In this document: positions 1 to 8,865 of the stretch, piece after piece | How the letters are laid out: every line of letters begins with the position of its first letter | Numbering within the stretch: position 1 is the stretch's first letter | Origin: Pseudomonadota bacterium | GTDB lineage: Bacteria; Pseudomonadota; Gammaproteobacteria; Burkholderiales; Gallionellaceae | Direction: 5' to 3' | Length of the DNA stretch: 52,528 bases | NCBI GenBank assembly: GCA_021783995.1 | Contig: JAJXTH010000014.1 | Location: forward strand, 1 to 52,528 | Translations under genes and position numbers: made by a program | The notes under the pieces: model-generated | The model's input: the letters and a program-made list of their open reading frames with translations, nothing else | Told to the model about the DNA's origin: nothing | Databases searched by the model: none

Positions 1-170
1 CTGGCCTTCGCTTGATCTTGGACAGCACAAGGAGGCACGATCTTGGAAAACCACAACAACCCGTCCAGAACCCGCATCAGATCAAGGGGGAATTCATTCG
101 GATTCGGCTATTTTGGACAGCAGTGTTTTGAAGTGCAACACCTGATTTGAAGAATACAGTATATGCGTGT
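1..170. other. Left-edge non-coding stretch with short repeats
   Basis: I see no convincing gene here. The 10-mer TTGGACAGCA occurs twice in direct orientation (18-27 and 113-122). GATCTTGGA occurs at 14-22 and 39-47. CTTGATC (11-17) is inverted as GATCAAG near 80-86. Clustered short direct and inverted repeats of this kind occur at the ends of some insertion sequences, so a cut-off element end is possible. No transposase coding can be seen, so this stays a guess. Confidence 0.3.
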
Positions 171-1109
171 TCACGAGCCACCATCCGCAGAATGGCGCAT
201 CGCATCGTTCACGACCTGTCTTGTCAGATGAGGCGCAAACAGTTCGATGAAATCGTATGCATATGCGCGCAGGTATTCGTTCTTGTGTATCGCAATCCGC
301 GTGGTGCTGGGCTTGAACAGATGCGCCGCCTCTATCATCCGCAAGTGCCTGTCCCGCTTCTCAATAAATGACATCTGCGCAAGGATGCCAACCCCCATAC
401 CAAGCTCCACATAAGTCTTGATTACGTCGGCATCGATCGCGGTCAGCGCAATTTTCGGCGTTATGTCGGCCTTCTGAAAGGCTTCGTTGATCCTGCCTCG
501 TCCCGTGAAGGCAAAGTCATAGGTGATAATGGGATATCGGGCAAGCGCTTCCAGCGTGAGCTGCTTTTCCTTGAGCAGGGGATGGCGTGGAGGCACGACC
601 ACGCAATGATTCCATTCATAGCACGGCAATGTGACCAGATCATCGTAGAGCGACAAGCTTTCAGTGGCAATGCAGAGATCGGCATCTCCGCTCAACACCT
701 GATCGGCAATCTGCGTCGGGCTGCCCTGATGCAGGCTGAGCTGCACTTCAGGATATAGCTTCATGAACTTCTTGATGATCGGCGGCAAGGCATAGCGCGC
801 CTGGGTATGGGTGGTTGCAATCGTCAGAACCCCTGTATCCTGCGCCCTGAATTCCTGACCGACATGTTTGAGATTCTTCGCATCGTGCAGGATGCGCTGC
901 GCGATGGACAAAACTTCCTTTCCTGGCTCGGTGATGGCAACGATGCGCTTGCCATTCCGCACAAAAATCTCCACACCCAGCTCATCCTCGAGCTGCTTTA
1001 TCTGCTTGCTGATACCTGGCTGGGAAGTGAATAGCGCCTCCGCGGCATTTGAGATATTCAGTCCCTGACGAACAATTTCATTGAGATAGCGCAATTGGTG
1101 CAGATTCAT
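171..1109 (-). CDS. cysB: CysB-like LysR-family regulator of sulfur assimilation
   Basis: A 312-residue LysR-type transcriptional regulator. The N-terminal winged helix-turn-helix (about residues 1-60) includes NISNAAEALFTSQPGISKQI. It is followed by a linker helix and a two-lobed periplasmic-binding-like effector domain (about 90-300). The length and the N-terminal sequence fit the CysB/Cbl subgroup, which in characterised bacteria senses O-acetylserine or related ligands and activates cysteine genes. It is divergent from the sulfate-assimilation operon beginning at 1217, the usual arrangement for a local LysR activator. The ATG at 1109 gives a full-length N-terminus. The effector is inferred from family and context. 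A Cbl-like role is the main alternative. Confidence 0.9.
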   Translation of the reverse strand: MNLHQLRYLNEIVRQGLNISNAAEALFTSQPGISKQIKQLEDELGVEIFVRNGKRIVAITEPGKEVLSIAQRILHDAKNLKHVGQEFRAQDTGVLTIATTHTQARYALPPIIKKFMKLYPEVQLSLHQGSPTQIADQVLSGDADLCIATESLSLYDDLVTLPCYEWNHCVVVPPRHPLLKEKQLTLEALARYPIITYDFAFTGRGRINEAFQKADITPKIALTAIDADVIKTYVELGMGVGILAQMSFIEKRDRHLRMIEAAHLFKPSTTRIAIHKNEYLRAYAYDFIELFAPHLTRQVVNDAMRHSADGGS

Positions 1110-1157
1110 GCCGGCCCCTTAATCACTATTAATTATAAAATCTTAACATTAAAGTAT

Positions 1158-1186
1158 TTAATTGCATAAAAAAAGCTCTCTAGAAT
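1158..1186 (+). promoter_or_regulatory. Candidate promoter of the sulfate-assimilation operon
   Basis: In the AT-rich divergent gap between cysB and the TSUP gene, a good -10 (TAGAAT, 1181-1186) lies 17 bp from a poor -35 (TTAATT, 1158-1163). A weak -35 is typical of promoters that need a LysR activator. The run of TTAA/ATTAA motifs at about 1120-1165 is the natural place for CysB binding. No exact operator could be defined by eye. Confidence 0.45.
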
Positions 1187-1216
1187 CCACTCCACGAATA
1201 TTCCCGGAGAGTCATC

Positions 1217-1993
1217 ATGGACTGGATTTACGCATTATCAGGATTGTTGGTTGGCCTCACAGTCGGTTTTACCGGCGTTGGCGGCGGATCGCTCATGACA
1301 CCGCTGCTGGTGCTCGTTTTCAATGTCTCACCCGTGGTTGCCGTCGGGACCGATTTGCTTTATGCGTCGATAACCAAAGCAGCGGGTGCCTGGGTTCATC
1401 ACAGGTGCGGCACCGTGGACTGGCCCGTGGCCCGACTCTTGTTCATGGGCAGTCTGCCTTCCACGCTGATCATCATATTGCTGCTTAAACATCTGGCATT
1501 GGATGAAAAGACGCTGAGCAGCCTCGTGAGCAGCGTGCTGAGCGCAGCACTGCTGCTGACAGCCGCAGTTTTATTGTTCAAGGAAAGCATCAGAAAAGTC
1601 ATCCTGCGTCAGGGCAACGAAACACTTGCGGTGCGACATCTTCCCGCCGCGACCATCGCTGCCGGAGCTGTGACAGGCGCACTGGTGACGGTTTCTTCGA
1701 TCGGTGCCGGGGCTCTGGGCACTGTTGCTCTGCTGTTCCTGTATCCACGCATGTCATCCGCAAAAGTTGTAGGCACCGATATCGCTCACGCTGTCCCGCT
1801 CACGGCCGTCGCAGGACTTGGCCATCTTTCCCTGGACACGGTAGATCTGGGGCTGCTGGCCAACCTGCTGGCCGGTTCATTGCCCGGGATTTATATCGGC
1901 AGCCGCTTGAGCAGCAAATTTCCTGAAAAAGCCTTGAGGCCATTGCTGGCCGTGATGCTGGCCTTGATCGGCAGCAAGATGATTCTGTCTTAG
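1217..1993 (+). CDS. TSUP-family (TauE/SafE) sulfur-anion transporter
   Basis: A 258-residue polytopic membrane protein of the TSUP family. It has two similar halves, each opening with a glycine-rich segment: GFTGVGGGSLMTPLL near residue 16, and SSIGAGALGTVALLFLYP near 160. About eight hydrophobic helices are predicted. Family members move sulfite, sulfonates, sulfoacetate or related anions across the inner membrane. As first gene of the cys operon it probably imports a sulfur source or removes toxic sulfite made by the next gene product. The direction is not readable from sequence. Start chosen from GGAGAG six bases before the ATG. Its TAG stop overlaps the Shine-Dalgarno of the downstream gene. 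Confidence 0.85.
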   Translation: MDWIYALSGLLVGLTVGFTGVGGGSLMTPLLVLVFNVSPVVAVGTDLLYASITKAAGAWVHHRCGTVDWPVARLLFMGSLPSTLIIILLLKHLALDEKTLSSLVSSVLSAALLLTAAVLLFKESIRKVILRQGNETLAVRHLPAATIAAGAVTGALVTVSSIGAGALGTVALLFLYPRMSSAKVVGTDIAHAVPLTAVAGLGHLSLDTVDLGLLANLLAGSLPGIYIGSRLSSKFPEKALRPLLAVMLALIGSKMILS

Positions 1994-2002
1994 GAGAAAA
2001 AA

Positions 2003-4033
2003 GTGAATATTGAAAATTTGTCCGACCACGAAGAAATCACCCGATTTGAGCAGGCGCTTGCGGCCTTCAACGCGGGAAAAATCGATAGCGAGCGCTTTAC
2101 TTCTGTGCGGTTGCAGCAGGGCGTATACGGGCAGCGTCAGCAGGGCGTAAACATGCTGCGCATCAAGATCCCAGGCGGCAGGCTGAAGGCAGAGCAACTG
2201 GATGCGATCGCAGATGTGGTTGATGAATATGCGACGCGCGATGTAGCCCATGTGACGACACGTCAGTCCATGCAAGTGCACTTCATCCCTCTCGAGAAAA
2301 CACCGGCAGCAATGCGCCGCCTTGCAGATGCCGGCATGACCACGCGCGAGGCATGCGGCAACACCATACGCAACATGACTGCATGCGCGCTGGTTGGCGT
2401 CTGCCCGAGAGAGCATGTGAATGTGGCAACTCATGTGAGTGAAGCAACCGCGCACTTTCTGCGCAACCCGCTCAACCAGCAGTTGCCACGAAAATTCAAG
2501 ATCAGCTTCTCCGGTTGCGAAGCCGATTGCGCACAGGCGATGCTGCACGATTGCGGCCTGATCGCTGTAAAGCGGGACGGGCAATACGGCTTCAGCGTGC
2601 GCGCAGGCGGCGGTCTTGGACACAAGCCTCGCGAGTCCATCGTGGTGGAGGAATTCATTCCGGAAAGCGAACTGCTGTTTGCGCTCGAAGCGCTGGTGTC
2701 CTTGCACAACAGGTATTCGGACCGCACCAAGAGAGCCAAGTCGCGCATCAAATTCCTGGTTGAAAAATTTGGCAGCCATGGCTTTCTGGAAAAGTACCGC
2801 GAGGAATTCACTCGCACCAGGCAAGCATTGGCGCTCCATCCGCATCCGAAAGGTGAATGGCGCGAACAGACAGGCGATGAAATTCCAGGCCATGGCGCAC
2901 CAAGAACACTGTTCGCGCAGCGCCAGCCTGGCCTGTTTGCATTGCCAGTCGCACTCTCGACTGGAGAAATAACGTCTGCCCAGTTGCGCGGCATATCCCG
3001 CCTGTTGCGCAATCATGGACTGAACATGCTGCATACCACGCAGGACCAGAACCTGATCATTCTGAACGTAACAAAGGAGATTCTGCCTTTGCTGCGCATC
3101 GGACTGGCATCTCTGGATTTGTACGAGCCCGTTTCCGGAATGAACGTGGTGGCCTGCCCGGGCACATCGACCTGCCGCCTGGGCATCACCGCCAGCACAC
3201 TGGCGGCATCCAGGCTCTCCGGAGGAAGCGCAGATCTGCGCATCCGCGTGTCCGGTTGCCACAACGGCTGCGCGCAACCCGAAACCGGTGACATCGGCAT
3301 TTACGGCGAGGGGAAACGGGTGCACGGCAAGCTTGTGCCGCATTACCAGATGTACTTTGCCGGCAATGGCATGGGCGGAGGTAGTCTGGCGATAAAAGGG
3401 CCATCGCTGCCAGTCGCTCGCATAGAGGAAGCAATTTCGCGCGTGAAGATGGCACACCTCGCCAGCGGCTACTCCAGTTTTTTTGTCTGGGCACGGTCCC
3501 AGCCAAAGGACTACTTCAAGAGTTTGCTGGCCAATCTGGCAGAAGTGAAAGAGGAAGAACTGCTATCCGTGATGAAGGATCATGGCGATGAAGGCGATTT
3601 CCGCGTGCTGCAATTGGGTGGCGGCGAATGCGCTGGCGCCAGTCAGGTTCAAATCGGCGCGAACTTCTTTGATGCCGCACATGAACGCAAATATCGCAAT
3701 GCGCTGGCATTCCAGCGCAAATATCCCGATGCAGTGCAATGCAACGAGGCCATCCTGCGCCTGATTGGTTCAGGTTTGGCACAGCTTCTGGGCGGTGTCA
3801 GGCAGGATGGCCTCAAAGATCTGGCAGACCAGTTGCATCGCCTGCACCCCGGAGCAATCACTGACGATTTTGCTCGCGCCGTTGAAATGTTTTTGCATCG
3901 CAGTGAAAACTCCTCCGCGGAGGAGCTCGCGAATTTCAGCGAAGCGGTGGATAACTGGACCACGAAAGTGGCGGAATATGCCGCGGAAGCAGATGCAAAA
4001 CTGGATCTGACCGAAAGCAGTTTGTTGACATAG
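2003..4033 (+). CDS. cysI: Siroheme sulfite (nitrite/sulfite) reductase, ferredoxin type
   Basis: A 676-residue hemoprotein, expected to reduce sulfite to sulfide with six electrons. It has two nitrite/sulfite-reductase repeats. The C-terminal half has the siroheme-[4Fe-4S] pattern: C385-x5-C391 (CPGTSTC) and C419-x3-C423 (GCHNGC). The N-terminal half carries the same spacing, C128-x5-C134 (CALVGVC) and C172-x3-C176 (GCEADC), unusual for assimilatory enzymes. About 130 extra C-terminal residues contain a GGGECAG motif and a helical tail of unknown role. The start is GTG with TAGGAG upstream; an ATG start is not available nearby. It lies between the TSUP gene and cysH with 9-bp gaps. No CysJ flavoprotein is present, so the ferredoxin at 6978 probably supplies electrons. 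Nitrite reduction is the alternative, but the neighbours favour sulfite. Confidence 0.88.
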   Translation: MNIENLSDHEEITRFEQALAAFNAGKIDSERFTSVRLQQGVYGQRQQGVNMLRIKIPGGRLKAEQLDAIADVVDEYATRDVAHVTTRQSMQVHFIPLEKTPAAMRRLADAGMTTREACGNTIRNMTACALVGVCPREHVNVATHVSEATAHFLRNPLNQQLPRKFKISFSGCEADCAQAMLHDCGLIAVKRDGQYGFSVRAGGGLGHKPRESIVVEEFIPESELLFALEALVSLHNRYSDRTKRAKSRIKFLVEKFGSHGFLEKYREEFTRTRQALALHPHPKGEWREQTGDEIPGHGAPRTLFAQRQPGLFALPVALSTGEITSAQLRGISRLLRNHGLNMLHTTQDQNLIILNVTKEILPLLRIGLASLDLYEPVSGMNVVACPGTSTCRLGITASTLAASRLSGGSADLRIRVSGCHNGCAQPETGDIGIYGEGKRVHGKLVPHYQMYFAGNGMGGGSLAIKGPSLPVARIEEAISRVKMAHLASGYSSFFVWARSQPKDYFKSLLANLAEVKEEELLSVMKDHGDEGDFRVLQLGGGECAGASQVQIGANFFDAAHERKYRNALAFQRKYPDAVQCNEAILRLIGSGLAQLLGGVRQDGLKDLADQLHRLHPGAITDDFARAVEMFLHRSENSSAEELANFSEAVDNWTTKVAEYAAEADAKLDLTESSLLT

Positions 4034-4042
4034 GAGAATGAC

Positions 4043-4762
4043 GTGCAACAGAAAATTGATCTGGCAACAGATTTGTTGCGACAGGCAGTGCGCGAATTTT
4101 CAAGCGTGTCCTTCGCGACCAGCCTTGGAGCGGAAGATATGGTGCTGACCGACCTGATCGACAGGCATCGGATAGACATCGAGATTTTCACACTGGATAC
4201 AGGGCGCCTGCCCGAGGAAACATACAGCCTGATGCAGCAGATATCCGAACGCTACAGCACACCACTGAAGATATATTTCCCGGACAATCTGGCAGTGGAG
4301 AGCTACGTTGAAAGATACGGTATAAACGGTTTCTACGACAGCATAGAGTCCCGCAAAGCCTGCTGCCTGGTGCGCAAGGTTGAACCATTGCGGCGCGCAC
4401 TGAAAGGCAAAAGGGCATGGGTGACCGGCTTGCGTCGCGCCCAGGCGGTAACGCGCAGCAATATGGAGCTTTCGGCATTCGATGCCGAATTCGGCCTGCA
4501 GAAATACAACCCCCTGCTGGACTGGTCACACAAGGATGTATGGAGCTATATCAGAAATCACGATGTGCCCTACAACAGGCTGCATGATGAATTTTATCCC
4601 AGCCTGGGTTGCGCACCCTGCACGCGTTCTGTCACAGCGGGGGAAGACATACGTTCGGGGCGCTGGTGGTGGGAAGACGCGAGCAGCAAGGAATGCGGGC
4701 TTCACGCTGCGATGAGGCCGTCCAAAACACAAAACGCACACAGTCTCACGGAGAAATCATGA
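4043..4762 (+). CDS. cysH: Adenylylsulfate (APS) reductase, thioredoxin-dependent
   Basis: A 239-residue PAPS-reductase-family enzyme that reduces adenylylsulfate to sulfite and AMP using thioredoxin. It has the Cys pairs of the iron-sulfur APS-specific branch: C107-C108 (KACCLVRK) and C190-x2-C193 (GCAPC). These would bind a [4Fe-4S] cluster. The catalytic Cys is C218 in KECGLH near the C-terminus. PAPS reductases of the E. coli type lack the cluster Cys. This fits the absence of an APS kinase (cysC) in the operon. The start is GTG after TAGGAG, whose TAG is the cysI stop. The 3' end overlaps cysD by the ATGA tetranucleotide, suggesting coupled translation. Confidence 0.93.
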   Translation: MQQKIDLATDLLRQAVREFSSVSFATSLGAEDMVLTDLIDRHRIDIEIFTLDTGRLPEETYSLMQQISERYSTPLKIYFPDNLAVESYVERYGINGFYDSIESRKACCLVRKVEPLRRALKGKRAWVTGLRRAQAVTRSNMELSAFDAEFGLQKYNPLLDWSHKDVWSYIRNHDVPYNRLHDEFYPSLGCAPCTRSVTAGEDIRSGRWWWEDASSKECGLHAAMRPSKTQNAHSLTEKS

Positions 4763-5658
4763 ATTCATTCAGTCATCTGGATACGCTGGAATCCGAGTCC
4801 ATCCATATCATGCGCGAAGTCGCTTCCGCGTGCAGGAACCCCGCACTGCTGTTTTCGGGCGGAAAGGATTCCATTGTGATGCTTCGCCTGGCTGAAAAGG
4901 CCTTTCGTCCATGCAAATTTCCTTTTCCATTGGTGCATATCGACACCGAGCATAACTTTCCGGAAGTGATAGAGACCCGCGACAGGCTGGCAGCCAGCCT
5001 CGGCGAAAGGCTGATCGTGCGCTCGCTGGAAGACTCGATCAGGCGAGGCTCCATCGTGATCAGAAATCCGGATCTGCCGCGCAATCCGTTCCAGTCCGTG
5101 ACGCTGCTGGAGACCATTGCAGAATTCGGCTTCGATGCATGCATGGGGGGAGCCCGACGGGACGAGGAGAAGGCGCGCGCAAAGGAACGGATCTTTTCAT
5201 TCCGCGATGAATTCGGCCAGTGGGACCCCAAGAATCAGCGTCCCGAGCTGTGGGACATCTACAACACGCGCGTGCACCAGGGTGAGAATATCCGCGTATT
5301 TCCGATTTCGAACTGGACCGAGCTCGATATATGGCAATACATCGAACGCGAAAAACTGCACATACCCAGCATCTATTACGCGCACCGGCGGGAAGTGATC
5401 AGGCGCGGAAATTCCGTGATGCCCGTGTCCGATCTGGTCAGACCAAAGGCTGGCGAAAAGATTGAAGTCCTTTCGGTGCGCTTCCGGACAGTGGGCGACA
5501 TGACCTGTACCGCCCCCGTGGAATCCGAGGCGATCAGCATCAAGGAGATCATTGAAGAGACCGCTGCCTCGCGAATTACAGAACGGGGTGCAACGCGCAT
5601 GGACGACCAGACGTCCGAGGCATCGATGGAACTGCGAAAAAAGGAAGGATATTTCTGA
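4759..5658 (+). CDS. cysD: Sulfate adenylyltransferase subunit 2
   Basis: A 299-residue ATP-sulfurylase catalytic subunit that makes APS from sulfate and ATP, driven by the GTPase CysN. The N-terminal PP-loop is visible as LFSGGKDSIVMLRLAEKA. The family signature RRDEEKARAKERIFSFRDE follows, as does the conserved C-terminal region (RFRTVGDMTCT). The frame is open upstream to 4609. The ATG at 4759 is preferred because its product (MNSFSHLDTLESESIHIMRE) matches the normal family N-terminus and the ATG forms ATGA with the cysH stop. Two bases separate it from cysN. Confidence 0.95.
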   Translation: MNSFSHLDTLESESIHIMREVASACRNPALLFSGGKDSIVMLRLAEKAFRPCKFPFPLVHIDTEHNFPEVIETRDRLAASLGERLIVRSLEDSIRRGSIVIRNPDLPRNPFQSVTLLETIAEFGFDACMGGARRDEEKARAKERIFSFRDEFGQWDPKNQRPELWDIYNTRVHQGENIRVFPISNWTELDIWQYIEREKLHIPSIYYAHRREVIRRGNSVMPVSDLVRPKAGEKIEVLSVRFRTVGDMTCTAPVESEAISIKEIIEETAASRITERGATRMDDQTSEASMELRKKEGYF

Positions 5659-5660
5659 TC

Positions 5661-6914
5661 ATGAGCAATACAACACAACTGCTTCGGTTCATCACGGCTG
5701 GCAGCGTGGACGACGGCAAGAGCACGCTGATCGGCCGCCTGCTGTTTGACGCAAAATCCATCTTCGAGGATCAGCTATCTGCAATTTCGATAACCAGCAA
5801 GAGACGCGGCATGGCATCCATCGACCTGTCCCTGTTGACCGACGGACTGCATGCCGAACGGGAACAGGGCATCACCATCGATGTGGCGTACCGGTATTTT
5901 GCAACCCCCAGACGCAAATTCATCATCGGGGATACGCCAGGCCACGAGCAATACACGCGCAACATGGTGACGGCCGCATCCACAGCCAATCTCGTGATCA
6001 TACTCGTCGATGCACGGCGGGGCGTGCTGGTGCAGACACGCCGGCATACCTATCTCGCAAGTCTGGTCGGCATCCCTCACATCGTGCTGGCTGTGAACAA
6101 AATGGACTTGGTGGAATATTCGGAAGCGCGCTTCGAGGAGATCCGCGCCGAATATCTTGCGTTTGCAGCGCAACTCGGCCTGCACAATGTCACCTGCATA
6201 CCCCTGTCCGCACTGGAAGGCGACATGCTCGTGGAACGCGGCGAGAGTCTATACTGGTATCATGGCCCGACTTTGATGGAATTGCTGGAGAACATCGAAA
6301 TAGACCATGATGTGAACACCCAGGATTTCAGATATCCCGTGCAATGGATATGCCGCCCGCAAACCGATGAACACCACGATTTCCGCGGTTTCATGGGGCG
6401 CATCGAGTCCGGGAAGGTGTCAGTGGGCGACCCGATCACGGTATTGCCGTCCGGCAAAACCAGCCATGTCCTGGAAATTTCAACCTATGACGGGAAACTG
6501 GATACCGCCCATGCGCCGCAATCCATTGCGATCAGACTGACTGATGAAATCGACATTTCTCGAGGCGACATGCTCGTCAAATCCGACAACCTTCCAAGTG
6601 TTTCCATGGAATTTGAAGCCATGCTGTGCTGGCTGTCCGAGACACCGCTCGACAGGAATCGCAAGTATCTCGTCAAGCACACCACAAGAACCGTGAAATG
6701 CCTGTTCACCCGCATCGACTATCGCATCGACGTCAACACGCTGGAACGGCATGCCAACCCAGACGTGAACATGAACGACATCGTGCATGCAGGAATCCGG
6801 GTGCAGCAGCCACTTGCCTTTGACAGCTACCTGAAAAACCGTGCCAGCGGCAGCTTTATCGTGATCGACGAAGCGACAAACAATACCGTCGCAGCCGGGA
6901 TGATAGCGGGATGA
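5661..6914 (+). CDS. cysN: Sulfate adenylyltransferase subunit 1 (GTPase)
   Basis: A 417-residue elongation-factor-like GTPase that couples GTP hydrolysis to sulfate activation by CysD. GTP-binding motifs are present in order: GSVDDGKST (P-loop, residues 12-20), DTPGHEQY (G3), and NKMD (G4). EF-Tu-like beta-barrel domains follow. The protein ends near residue 417 with no APS-kinase (CysC) fusion, unlike bifunctional NodQ-type proteins. This agrees with the APS-specific CysH upstream. Last of the core cys genes; 63 bp separate it from the ferredoxin gene. Confidence 0.95.
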   Translation: MSNTTQLLRFITAGSVDDGKSTLIGRLLFDAKSIFEDQLSAISITSKRRGMASIDLSLLTDGLHAEREQGITIDVAYRYFATPRRKFIIGDTPGHEQYTRNMVTAASTANLVIILVDARRGVLVQTRRHTYLASLVGIPHIVLAVNKMDLVEYSEARFEEIRAEYLAFAAQLGLHNVTCIPLSALEGDMLVERGESLYWYHGPTLMELLENIEIDHDVNTQDFRYPVQWICRPQTDEHHDFRGFMGRIESGKVSVGDPITVLPSGKTSHVLEISTYDGKLDTAHAPQSIAIRLTDEIDISRGDMLVKSDNLPSVSMEFEAMLCWLSETPLDRNRKYLVKHTTRTVKCLFTRIDYRIDVNTLERHANPDVNMNDIVHAGIRVQQPLAFDSYLKNRASGSFIVIDEATNNTVAAGMIAG

Positions 6915-6935
6915 CAACCTGCCGGATCTGCATGA

Positions 6936-7232
<297 letters not shown>

Positions 7233-7297
7233 CGCCCGATTGATGCGAAAGCATCCGAGCCTTTGCCAGCTGAAGCCATTTTTTGTCGGAAAATTTT

Positions 7298-7332
7298 ACA
7301 AGCACAACCGCAACCACTTCCCAGTTGCTTGT
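7298..7332 (+). promoter_or_regulatory. Inverted repeat, candidate upstream activator site
   Basis: ACAAGCA (7298-7304) and TGCTTGT (7326-7332) form a perfect 7-bp inverted repeat across 21 bp. It lies 11 bp upstream of a sigma-54-type promoter. An enhancer-binding protein such as PrsR, known to control PEP-CTERM genes in other proteobacteria, might bind here. Sites for such activators are often further upstream, so this is tentative. Confidence 0.4.
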
Positions 7333-7343
7333 TTTTCCATGCA

Positions 7344-7359
7344 TGGCCTGAAAATTGCT
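7344..7359 (+). promoter_or_regulatory. Sigma-54 (RpoN) type promoter
   Basis: TGGCCTGAAAATTGCT matches the -24/-12 consensus TGGCACG-N4-TTGCW. GG and GC are in the invariant positions with correct spacing, and only two less conserved bases differ. It lies 46 bp before the start codon of the PEP-CTERM protein. PEP-CTERM genes are known to be often RpoN-dependent through the PrsK/PrsR pair, which supports the call. Confidence 0.7.
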
Positions 7360-7405
7360 TGATATCCGGATAGGAATTTTCGAGAAAATTATCAGGAGAA
7401 ACGAA

Positions 7406-8287
7406 ATGAATAAAAAATTGGCAAAAGGATTGACTGCAATTGCCATGGGAATCTATGCAGCATCTTCTCATGCGATGCTCGTCACCTACAATGGCTTTTC
7501 CAACACCTCAGGTCTCACCCTGATCGGTAGTGCAGGCACTACAGTGACTTCCGATGGAACGGTAATGCGTCTGACGCCGGCCTCAGCCGGTCAGACCGGT
7601 GCCGCCTACAGCACTTCTCCCATAACACTCGGTTCCAATGATACGTTCAGCACAACATTTCAGTTCCGCTTCACGCAACCGGGCGGCATAGATCCTGCAG
7701 ACGGGATCACCTTTCTCCTCGCAGCCAACACGACGGGGATCGGAGGGGCCGGGGTCGGTATGGGATATCAGGGAGTCACAAACAGCGTCGCCATCGAATT
7801 CGATACTTATAACAACGCGGGATACGGCATCGGCAATAATGATGGCAGCAGCAGCAACCACGTTTCGATCGACACGAATGGCTCACTCACGAACACAGCC
7901 CTCTCCAACGTCTATGGGCTGCAGACCTGTGATTTCACCAACGGATACCTGCAGACCGGCTGCATGTCCAACGGCGATCTCTGGAAAGCGACAATAGGCT
8001 ACAATGGAACGAATCTCACCGTCGTCCTGAACGACCCGACAGCTGGATCTTCATTTACCGCGATTAACAACTATCCGATCAACATCGCTAGCTACTTGGG
8101 CACGAATTTGGCCTACGTCGGATTCACCGCCGGTACAGGGGCTGGATATGAGAACCACGATATCGTCAACTGGCAGTTCGCCAACACGACCGAACTCGCC
8201 CCAAACAGTGTTCCGGAACCCGCTTCGCTCGCAATCGTCGGATTGGGACTCGCAGCCATAGGCAGGATACGTCGTCAGAAAGCCTGA
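7406..8287 (+). CDS. Secreted L-type-lectin-domain PEP-CTERM protein
   Basis: A 293-residue exported protein. Signal peptide at residues 1-23, ending SSHA. The body resembles a legume/L-type lectin beta-sandwich: FQFRFTQPGGIDPADGITF, then AIEFDTYNNAGYG, NHVSIDTNG and YVGFTAGTG. This is the usual order of such domains, with Asp/Asn positions suited to metal and sugar binding. The C-terminus is a classic exosortase sorting tail: VPEP at 269-272, a hydrophobic helix, then RIRRQKA. Such proteins are cut and transferred to the surface with exopolysaccharide production. The exosortase is not in this window. The ATG at 7406 has AGGAGA upstream and opens with MNKK; an upstream in-frame ATG at 7355 lies within or at the promoter and is rejected. 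Confidence 0.88.
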   Translation: MNKKLAKGLTAIAMGIYAASSHAMLVTYNGFSNTSGLTLIGSAGTTVTSDGTVMRLTPASAGQTGAAYSTSPITLGSNDTFSTTFQFRFTQPGGIDPADGITFLLAANTTGIGGAGVGMGYQGVTNSVAIEFDTYNNAGYGIGNNDGSSSNHVSIDTNGSLTNTALSNVYGLQTCDFTNGYLQTGCMSNGDLWKATIGYNGTNLTVVLNDPTAGSSFTAINNYPINIASYLGTNLAYVGFTAGTGAGYENHDIVNWQFANTTELAPNSVPEPASLAIVGLGLAAIGRIRRQKA

Positions 8288-8294
8288 TGAACAC

Positions 8295-8321
8295 GCATGA
8301 CCGCCACTTTGTCGGTCATGC
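8295..8321. terminator. Hairpin between convergent genes
   Basis: GCATGACCG (8295-8303) and CGGTCATGC (8313-8321) form a perfect 9-bp stem with a 9-base loop. It lies between the 3' ends of the PEP-CTERM and rhodanese genes. There is no strong T-run, so it is either a weak bidirectional terminator or an RNA-stabilising hairpin. Confidence 0.55.
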
Positions 8322-8334
8322 AGCTTGCAAACAC

Positions 8335-8808
8335 TCAGCGCTGCGCCTTGGGCTTGCGCTGATCCGCGCGCAGCTTAGGCGCGAGGAGTTCGTCCACATG
8401 ATCCGGATCGAGCAGATTGCCTTGCGCATCCTCGATCGGCTGTTCAAAATCGTTCCACCCGCGCACACCGGTCTTGAGCGAAACCACGTTTTGATATCCC
8501 ATGCGCAGCAGCATGTCTGCGGCCAGCACCGAACGCTTTCCGGAGCGGCAGATCACCACGATATCCTGATCTCTTCCTGATGCAAGCAAGGGGAGCGTCT
8601 CGTCGTAGTCCCATTCGCAGGATTGCTCAAGCACGCCTCTGGGCGCATTGAGAGAACCGGGTATGCGCAGCATTGCAAATTCCGAGGGCTCCCTCACGTC
8701 CAGCAGCAAGGGCCTGTTGCCATCCGCCAAAGACCTGCTCAAGTCCCACGGCATGATCTCCTTCACGCGCGTCAGCGCTTCAAGGATCAGATCGTCATAT
8801 CCGGCCAT
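8335..8808 (-). CDS. Single-domain rhodanese-like protein
   Basis: A 157-residue cytoplasmic protein with one rhodanese domain (about residues 17-125). The active-site loop is CRSGKRS with C87 as the likely persulfide carrier, preceded by LLLDVREPSEF, the usual CH2A-like motif. Such proteins carry sulfane sulfur between partners; the substrate cannot be told. The C-terminal 30 residues are charged and probably disordered. Downstream of chrA on the same strand with a 57-bp gap, so possibly co-transcribed. The start has a purine-rich AAGGGAAGG just upstream. Confidence 0.88.
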   Translation of the reverse strand: MAGYDDLILEALTRVKEIMPWDLSRSLADGNRPLLLDVREPSEFAMLRIPGSLNAPRGVLEQSCEWDYDETLPLLASGRDQDIVVICRSGKRSVLAADMLLRMGYQNVVSLKTGVRGWNDFEQPIEDAQGNLLDPDHVDELLAPKLRADQRKPKAQR

Positions 8809-8865
8809 CGCCTTCCCTTTTCAAAATATCTCATTGTATGCTGCAACCTCCTCCCGCTCATGGAA

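Noticed and set aside
1877-3457. 526-codon open frame on the minus strand
   Set aside because: Antisense to the sulfite reductase, Cys/His-rich low-complexity product with no family resemblance and no ribosome site; a shadow of the GC-rich codon pattern.
7242-7255. GATGC-GAAA-GCATC hairpin after the ferredoxin gene
   Set aside because: Only a 5-bp stem with no T-run; too weak to call a terminator.
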